In this document: in pieces, positions 30,075 through 37,500 of the stretch
How positions within the stretch are numbered: the first letter of the stretch is position 1
Layout: every line of letters starts with the position of its first letter
DNA from: Actinidia chinensis
Taxonomy: Eukaryota; Streptophyta; Magnoliopsida; Ericales; Actinidiaceae
Length of the DNA: 37,500 bases
Assembly (NCBI GenBank): GCA_009663005.1
Contig: VIGQ01000067.1
Location: 597,501 to 635,000 of the forward strand
Reading direction: 5' to 3'
Position numbers and translations under genes: made by a program
Notes under the pieces: generated by a model
Database searches by the model: none
What the model saw: the letters and a program-made list of their open reading frames with translations, nothing else
What the model was told of the DNA's origin: nothing

Positions 30075-31859
30075 CCCGATCTCCCGGGCAATTTTCTATG
30101 GTATCATGGGGGGTAGGGGGGTTTTTTATTTTCGCTCCCAGAAGGTGAATTCTTTACCGCACATTACGGGTCGGCCTAGTCGTAATAAACTGATAATCCC
30201 GGTATCGTTCTCTCCTCAAGGGACTTAACTAAATATAGCTGTAGAACTCAACCCCACTATACTAACTCGATCAACTAGAAATTATATTTTTTGGAATTGG
30301 AAAAATCTAAAAAAAAGAAAAAAGAAAAATTTTTTCTTTGTGGATTTGATTACTTAAACTAAATCTAAATTAAGAACGTAATAAAAAGTTAATTTTAAAG
30401 TTAATTAAAAACAAAACTATAAATCAATTGATCCAATCAATTAGGTTTTTCAGATCCCCAAAATTGGAGGCTTCTATAAACTCAAATCCTCGACACATAG
30501 TGGGTCTGGATGAGAACATTTAGATTTTAAAAATAATTGTTCTTTCAATCTCAATTCGCGCAATACATATAATTGAACCCAACTCAAGCATAACGTTACA
30601 AGGCAGGCGTATATTAATGAGCCAGCAATCAGCATATAGAAACGTTACTTAGAATAAAATCTGATTGTTATACATGAAGGTCGGCATATCGATTGCAGCA
30701 CAAGATGTTAATCGAATTATAATAGGATCCCAAGTTTTTGAAAGAAAGAAATTTGGTTGTTTTAATCATGTAGTGATCATAGATCCAAATAACAAGAATG
30801 TTTATCGAACATAATAGGACGGTCCCAGTTTTCGAAACGTACTAAAACGAAAAAAGAAGAAGAAGGAGAAAGAGAAAAATCAAGAAAATAAATCGGTGAT
30901 ATTTAAAATACCGCCATTGTGCATCCTTGATCCCCAATAAACCTTCACAATCAATTTCAAGTTGAGAAAACTAGCAAGCATAGCTAAGAAAAGTAGTAAT
31001 AAAAATTAAAGACATTACGGTATGAAAAAATTGACGTGAATTGATAAATAATTAAATTTTTTACAAAAATAACCCAGAATAAAAACTAAGGATAATATGA
31101 AACCTAAACTAAAAGGTTGCAAGAAAACTTAAACTAAAGCATATTTTTCGTTCATAAGAGATAAAGAAGTATTATAGGCAATACAAATTAGATCTAATAG
31201 GATTAGGAAACTTCAAAACTTCCTAATCTGTCACGTCGTTGTATCTCTATTTAACCATTTAGAGACGAATCAGCCATGCTATAGACGAAATATAGGCCCT
31301 TTAAATTTTCTCTTTCCATGCGTCAAAAATCAGTATATCGAAATCGAAATGAAAGAGTTATGACCAAAATACCAAGATTGAATTACTGCTAGTGTTCGAA
31401 CGCTTTATCCTTTGCTTTTCTGGGCATTCGAACGGTCTTCACAAGTTTCTGGAACTTTCCTCTGGCGTCGAACTCCCCCTTTGTTCTTCCATTTGGCGTT
31501 TGAACGCTAAGGCAAAAATAGGATTTTCAACCTCTCGCATGTTCGAAACGTGTAAGATATAGGGTTGACGCTCAGGGCTCTTTTTTCTTCTTGGCGTTCG
31601 AAAGCTGGTGTCTCTTTGCTGGGTGGTCGGAATGCTCAATGTAATCTGAACCTTTTTTGAGTTTTTTTCTCTCTTTTTCATACATGTGTAATTTTAGGCT
31701 CAATTCTTTCGCCTTACAATATTAAACCTTACAATGAACTCAAAAACCACGCCTATAAGGGCAATACAATATATGATAAAAATAATAATTAAACTAATCT
31801 AGGGCCACCTTACGTCAGTTTAAACAGCGCTTGGACTACAATGACGCAGTCCAATCACA
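30075..31859 (-). mobile_element. Gypsy LTR on the minus strand
   Basis: Read on the minus strand it starts TGTGATTGGACTGC (31859 inward) right after a polypurine tract. Near its end it has the word ccttgaggagagaacgatac followed by cgggattatcagtttattac (30240-30190), typical of the last 100 bp of Athila/Ogre-type LTRs. The middle has ggtcataactctttcatttc (31370-31345), also common in such LTRs, and several copies of a GTTCGAACG-like word (31390-31635). The exact end near 30075 is not clear because the Helitron ends there. Polyprotein frames are absent inside. Confidence 0.5.
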
Positions 31860-31872
31860 CCCCCAACGAACC
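31860..31872 (-). promoter_or_regulatory. Polypurine tract (minus strand)
   Basis: Minus-strand gttcgttgggggtg leads directly into the LTR start TGATTGGAC. The analogous site at 35740-35752 reads aagttaggaggtg. AAGTTTGGGGGTG-like tracts precede the 3' LTR in many Athila/Ogre elements. Confidence 0.55.
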
Positions 31873-32330
31873 TTTGTAGTCCCTAGCAAAAATTAAAAAC
31901 AAAAACAAAATGATAAGCTTCTTTCGTAAGATCCCGAATTGCATTTAGTGTAGCCATCAAGCCTTTAAACCGTAGGTAACCCCTTAGTGGACGAAGAGTG
32001 GGGTCTCGTGAGGGCTTCCAGGATGATATACTCACAAACATCACATCATGCAATGTATCAAAAATAATTTAACAACAGTTTCTCACAAAAATACAATGCA
32101 AGCAATTCAATCAACCCACCAATCATTGCTAAGCAATCTAACAAACCGTCAAGGGGCAATATAAACGGAGAGATTCAAGTGTAAAGTGGTTAGAGTCGGT
32201 ATTCCCCAAATTTTAACCATTATGCAAAAGCTACCAAAGCAATAAAGTCTTTAGGGACGTTTCTGATCTTTCGACTATGAGCTGTCTACTACCACACAAT
32301 TCTGCTTAGGGCCAGGAAAGTTAATAGGGT
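31873..32330. other. Probable untranslated internal part of the minus-strand gypsy element
   Basis: No frame is seen. From its position beside the polypurine tract it would be the 3' untranslated region of the minus-strand element. Confidence 0.35.
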
Positions 32331-32334
32331 TAGT

Positions 32335-33900
32335 TTGCCTCTCCTATGCATCGAGGGTGAGCTCCATAGCGTGACACCTTTAGTCCAAAAAAGGTCTAGA
32401 GAGAGCCCCAGCGTGCACCGGCCTATTGTCTTATTCCCAAGTCAAGGAAGGGAAACTCTTTCATTGGATCCTTTTGGTACCGAGGAAGAAAAGAGGAGGC
32501 TCTGCCGAGCTCGGTTGAGTAGGAATCACGGCAGGTGGATTCTTGCGTTCGAGCACTCCTCGACCATCTCCTCTCAAGCTCGAAACAACGAGCATTTAGG
32601 CATCTTACCCATACTCCCCTCGTTCGATAGGAAAGTAGATCACACCTTTCAAGAAGACCAGCTATTCGCAACAAAGGGCCAAAGTTGACACGATGAGGTT
32701 CAGGAGTCTGAGGAAGAGGACGCACCGTCTGCCGATCTTTTTTTCCCTCGTGATAGCCCCCCCATTCAGCAGTCTTTGAGTAAGTAAAACTATTGATTGA
32801 TTGTGAGTTGGCTAAGCCATCATGGGGGTTAATCCAGACTCATCAGAGGCCTTTCTTTTAGAAAGCCACAAGAGGAAGGAGTTATAGAGGACACCTCTAG
32901 GAAGACAGGAGGAGGGGATGAGGGAGGAAACAAGCTAGGAGACTCGATTCGAGCTTTGGAAGCCATAGTTCTGCAATTTTGTGCGCTCATTGGGCATAGT
33001 GACGATGGCAGATCCTCTTAAGGATTATGACATCAGCATGGCTCTTGCTTGTGCCATTTTGTTGCCGACCAATGAGGAGTCTCTAGAAGCATTTCAGGAT
33101 TTGCTGGTAATGTAGCATGTTTATGGTGAGCGTCACAATCTCGATCGAGATATTTTATTTTATATCCAACATGTTATCATTCAATCATTTTTGCCCTGGT
33201 AGAGTCTTTAGAGGGCAATTGTCCTGTGGGACCGCATAAAGGAGAGTGTGTTGTTGAGGCTTTAAAAGGCCAAAAAAAAGGTGAGTAGCTAGAGTTCGAA
33301 GTGAACAGGGGCAAAGCTTGGATGGCTACTGTCAGCAACTAAAGGTAGTTTTGGCTACTAATGAGCAAGCCTGGGATGTTAGCTAGCGACTGCTATCCAA
33401 GCTTAAAATAAAGTTGTTACTACAGGCTTATAGACTCATTGAAGCTTCAAGCAGTTGGCATGTGGACCTAGTTTATGAGCGAGTCTTCAATAGGGGGGTC
33501 AGCCAATGAGGGGACAATTATAGTAGGCAGGTCGCCGAGCTTTTGGAATCCCTAAAGACAACCTAGCATGGGCCAAGGCTTCCTGGATTCTGAGTACCCG
33601 AGTCTCATGTACCCTATTTGCATCTAATCCTGCCCAACTGTGAACAAGATGGAGTATATGAACCAACCCAGGAGGCTGGAAGGCGCTGTTGATGTTGTCG
33701 TGCCCTCGGTCAACAACAAAGCCTGCAGACCTCACAATGAAGCTGGGAGACTTCGGGAGGAGTTTGTGGAAGGAGTCACGGAGGAGGCGGGGGAAGATGT
33801 AAGCCTAGGATCCCATTCCCGAGCATTGATTGTCTTTTTGTTTTTTACTTATTCGAACTTGTTTAAAGACTTATTCCTTTTGGGCTTGCAACAATAGCAC
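32335..33900 (+). pseudogene. Decayed extra ORF of Tat-type gypsy ('putative gypsy type transposon' family tail)
   Basis: The 117-codon frame 32335-32688 continues, after shifts, through acidic and helical pieces. At 33070-33180 the + strand reads TNEESLEAFQDLLV and HVYGERHNLDRDILF, and at 33474-33500 YERVFNRGV. Then GDNYSRQVAEL, GIPKDNLAWAKAS (33549-33587) and VPYLHLILPNCEQDGVYEP follow. The order 'F..G.....DNY.RQV.EL....PEDNPAW...PYSPLILP.F.EEEY' is what I know from the C-terminal part of extra ORFs in plant Tat elements. It is antisense to the neighbouring minus-strand LTR. Stops are frequent, so it is non-functional. Confidence 0.45.
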
Positions 33901-34090
33901 TTCATTCTAATTTTTAGCTCATGTGCATGAGGATTATCTCTTTTGGCATTTTAATTTCTTATCTAGCAAAGTATAACTCGTAGGCAAAGATTATGGGTCC
34001 AAGCTCGGGAGGTTTGCGGTGAGCTGGGCTAGTCCTTCCTCATTTTGCAAGTTATATGTTAACCCTCTTACAGTGGTTAAATGTCGTGTC
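33901..34090. other. Spacer between decayed ORF and LTR
   Basis: No feature is recognised, and no primer-binding-site-like word is found next to the LTR end at 34091. Confidence 0.5.
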
Positions 34091-35739
34091 TGTTATATTT
34101 AGCTCTTAAGCGTAAGAGCCTACCGGGCAGAGCAGCAGTTTACTCGGAAGTCCGAGATCGAATCCACAAGAAAATGTGTTAGTTCAGTTTATAAGTTATA
34201 AAATATAACTTGTTTTTAACAATTAAAGTGGTAAAGTTGTGTGGTTTTAAAAAAGTTGTAACGTTTGATTAGTTGATTGCTTAAAATTACAAGAAATGGC
34301 ATGATCTAAATACTTGATTTTATTCTTCTTTAGCTTCCCTGTGCATTCCTTCTCTCTTGTACTCAATCAATATTCAAGGTAAAAGAATTTGATTAGGAAA
34401 GTTTGCAATAAAATTACTTTGTATTTAAAAATAATTTATGCATTGATAAATATTAATTATTAATTCAAACCCTTAGAATCAATTGATCTAAGTATTAGTT
34501 ATAGTTATAACAAGGAATCGTGTTATAACATATCTTAGATTCATAATTGAAGTATAGTATTGATCTTTGTATTAGATGACCAAATTGAACAAACCTTTTA
34601 AATTTGTTGCAAGAGAAGAAAGAAATGTTTATCTAAGATTAAATATAAACTTTGTATTTAGATAAAACCATTTCCTTATTAGCCTATCATATTTATTTAA
34701 AATTAAAATATGTTCTTGGTTCGTTAAAAAGCTTGTAAATTGAATTACTTGGACAAAATTAGAAATTAAGCAATTAATAGAAGTATTAAAAAAACCAACG
34801 AGATAGAGGTAGAGTGAACCGTCCAACAATGGTGGCAAAAAAAGTAAATTAAAGCGTTTGTAAATAAGCAATAAAAGAAATCATTAAAAAACCAACCGAG
34901 ATGGAAGGTAACGTAGTAAAACCGCCAAAATGGTGGCAAAAGTAAATAAAGCGGTTAAATTAAGCGATATAATAAAGAAAGCTTAAAGTAAACAATAAAG
35001 TAATTTACTTCCAGTTAGTATTCACTCAAAAACAAATTACAAGGTTTAAGAATAAAAACGAAAAGAACGAAAAAATATACTAAATATAAAAAGAAAACAA
35101 AAAACTTTTTAAGACTTAAAAGATTTTCCACAATTCAAAACTTCTTATATATTAGAGATTTTTCTTTTAACAACAACAAAAAGAAAAGCCCATGGTCATT
35201 TGGCTGGACCCCTCCTATTTATAGAGTTTTGGAGGATAGTGTTGAATGGAACTTGGAAAAAATCTTCAAAAGCTACTGGTACTGCTCTGAACTGCCCCCT
35301 AGTGTGATCGGTTGAACTTCTGGAACCGGTTGGACTTTTCTGCCGCCTTTGATCTTTGATGTGTCAGCTTCTTGGGACCGATCGAATTTTCTATTCAATT
35401 GCTTCTGACAATTTTCCAGACCGGTGCGGACTTTCTGGATCGGTCTGACTTTCTCTGAACTGGTTGAGACTGGAATGTTTTTGTTCCTTTTTCTGGACTG
35501 GTCAGAGTTGTTGGACCGGTTGATGACGTTTTCTGTAGCTCAGTTTTAAGCCACTTTCCTTGTCTTCAATTTGCGCTAGTTTCTTTGTTCAAAACAATGT
35601 TTTTAACATGTGTTCATCCTGGCATGATATTATCTATTTGTACTACAACAAAACCTAAACTAACAGTTATAAGTACAAAAAAAAGCCTAAGTAATGGAAT
35701 TTATTAGTAGAAAAAAGTAAAGTGTGATTCTCAATCACA
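34091..35739 (-). mobile_element. Gypsy LTR on the minus strand, second copy type
   Basis: On the minus strand it runs from TGTGATTGAGAATC (35739 inward) to CTAAATATAACA (34091), a TG...CA layout. Close to its end it has cttgtggattcgatctcgga (34172-34153), which corresponds to the 'CCTGTGGATTCGA..CGG' word near the end of Athila/Ogre LTRs. About 35290-35530 holds repeated GGACCGGTTG-like words. A polypurine tract lies immediately before its start (35740-35752). The 1649-bp length is similar to the LTR at 30075-31859, but the sequences differ widely. Confidence 0.6.
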
Positions 35740-35752
35740 CCTCCTAACTTAA
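35740..35752 (-). promoter_or_regulatory. Polypurine tract (minus strand)
   Basis: Minus-strand aagttaggaggtg directly precedes the LTR start TGATTGAGAATC. This makes 34091-35739 a 3' LTR, with its internal region to the right. Confidence 0.6.
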
Positions 35753-37500
35753 ATGTTGATAGTCTTTAGAAAAAATATTCAATAAATTAGCATGTTTAGT
35801 TTACGAGATTGATTTTTATATTAAGCTTGCATGTTTTGAATTTTAGGGGATGCAAAATTGAATAATTTGGAAATTTTTAAACTAAAATGAAAAATTAAAA
35901 ACATAACATGGAAACAAAATCATTGTTTAATAAATTTTAAACTAAATGGCACTCTAAGGTCAACATGGATTATAGGCTTTATACATGACCTGGTGCCAAA
36001 GAATGAAGATGGACCAAAAAGAATGGAAGCTAACAATAGATGATGGAATTTTACCCAAAAAAAATTGTTGCCATTAATTCTTAACACTTAAATTCATCTA
36101 ATAAATAAAACAAAGGAGTAAAAACAACTAAATCCTGCCGTCTTCAACCAAGAGTTTTACTTTGAATCATCATCTTCTCTTTTTCATTTTCCTCCTATTC
36201 GGTTCCTTTGTGTTCTCCTGGGTATGTAAGGCATGCCAGATATTTCCACTATTTAGAACAAAATAGTCATCTTATGGGTAGCTTGGGGGAGCTTACGTTC
36301 CAAAATAAAGACTGGGCGACACAGAAGTTTCTTGATTGTAGCCCTTAATCCTAACTTTCCAAGATTTTCTTTGTGGGGGGAGGAGGTGCGGGGAAGATGA
36401 GGGAATATCAGGTGGAAATGCAGAATGGGGTGGGATGACTGATGTGATGGTGGGATCATAGGAGGACATGACAGCCGAACTCTCTTAACTGATGTCATAG
36501 TGATAGGTTCCTATCGGTGGTTGGATCAATAGATCGTCGATAAGTGGTGCCCTCGGCGGCTAAGTATATTGATGAAATCATAGCCACAAATGGCATGTTC
36601 AGGTTAGCTCTAGAGGAGTTTTTTCTTTGAAAAATTTCATTTCATTCAGGATACATTCGGCACATTAATTACCACGAATTCATCATAACATAAAGAAATC
36701 TGCAGTAGCTAGTTCAGTTCCTTTCTCAGATCGTGTTGGATGCAATGTTGTAATGGATGATTTTTGTCAATTTACTTGTATTCAGCTTAAAATTTTCCCA
36801 ACACAAATTTTATCCTTTCTGAAAGACTGGATCTATATAAATTCTCGGGCATAGGCTTTTTCTAAAAAGGGTTTAATTCCTTTGTTCAGATTATATTGAA
36901 TAGTAGTCGGATTACGTCGAGGGTACTGAAGGTATTAGGCGTGCATCAGTAGTGATTTGTAATTGTTTTTGCCTCCAACCGTACTTGAATTGTACGTGTT
37001 GTATCAATCCTAAAATTTCTATAGAATTGAACACATAAACCCCTGTATATCTTTCAATTTTTCTAAAAGAAAAATTCAACCCTCTATCGTGCTAAATTTT
37101 GAATAGCAATTAGTACAAAATTTGTTCTCTTAATACCTGTCTTCACAAGTAACAGATTTAGCCAATACTGTTTGTTGTCATTTTTCCAGTCGTTTTAAAA
37201 CCTTTTTTTCTTTCTGAGGCCTCACTCAAGCCTGGAGGAATTCCTCCTCTTTACCACTAACAGATTTGATTGTGAACTTTCACCCATAGTTCTCCCTCTT
37301 TTTTTGTGTTTCCAAGTTTTTTCCTTCCCCTAAATGAATCCTTCCTCAGATCTCACTCCTTTATTTTGCCTTCATTTTACATCCCTTAAATACAAAAAGC
37401 CATCAACAAAAAAAACCAAGAATAATGTTCATCAGGGAGCCTTCAACTATTTCTGACGATTCCTTAAGGATTCAAGCCATTTGCGTTTCGTTGTTTTTTT
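35753..37500. other. Unassigned right end, partly internal region of the minus-strand gypsy element
   Basis: By position next to the polypurine tract, at least the first few hundred bases should be the 3' untranslated internal part of the minus-strand gypsy. Minus-strand frames (for example 36498-36253, Pro/Ser/His-rich) show no recognised domain. From about 36900 the sequence looks less repetitive (ctcactcaagcctggaggaa, tacatcccttaaatac) and could be host flanking DNA or an intron, but no splice or coding signal is convincing. Confidence 0.35.

Noticed and set aside
30100..30120. Primer-binding-site-like tggtatcatgg word
   Set aside because: It is short, on the + strand beside a minus-strand LTR and not preceded by an LTR end, so probably chance.
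1..37500. CRISPR array, tRNA or rRNA genes, organelle insert, viral insert
   Set aside because: No regular short repeats with unique spacers, no cloverleaf or rRNA words, and no organelle or virus-like coding blocks were seen. All reverse transcriptase and integrase remains fit Ty3/gypsy retrotransposons.

Overview
This window is repeat-rich nuclear DNA from a seed plant, probably an angiosperm. The species cannot be named from the sequence. Three things point to a plant: Ty3/gypsy polyprotein remains of the plant Tat lineage, a hAT transposase relic of the plant ZMYM1-like type, and short AT-rich Helitrons with hairpin-CTAG ends. I found no convincing intact host gene. Every long reading frame is either accidental or a fragment of a decayed mobile element. 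There is no rRNA, tRNA or organelle sequence and no CRISPR-like array.

Layout. Bases 1-1750 hold short unassigned frames and a (CT)n tract. Bases 1753-5145 hold a Helitron fragment, a 55-bp tandem repeat and four small inverted-repeat elements, two of them hAT-like with near-matching 8-bp target duplications and one Tourist-like. Bases 5207-7991 are two related Helitrons joined head to tail. Bases 8477-23545 can be read as one very old, nested Tat-type gypsy element on the + strand: an LTR remnant and primer-site-like motif, gag, protease (DSGS), reverse transcriptase (YIDD), RNase H, integrase, a possible antisense extra ORF, a polypurine tract and a 3' LTR. Three insertions lie inside it: a 2.2-kb LTR-like block that splits integrase (13314-15468), a copia-type LTR (18705-19262), and a 547-bp hAT element inside the 3' LTR (22773-23319).

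Bases 23550-23958 are a MITE-like repeat. Bases 24245-26986 are a complete but dead hAT transposon with a perfect 8-bp target duplication. After about 1.7 kb without a gene come two nested Helitrons (28735-30065). The right end holds two minus-strand gypsy LTRs (about 30075-31859 and 34091-35739), each next to a polypurine tract. Between them lies a decayed + strand frame resembling the extra ORF of Tat elements. The last 1.7 kb is unassigned.

No genes here work together as a pathway. The window is a record of successive insertions. The items most worth a second look are the tandem and nested Helitron family with its palindromic interior, the layered gypsy/LTR/hAT structure, and the LTRs carrying different short repeated motifs.
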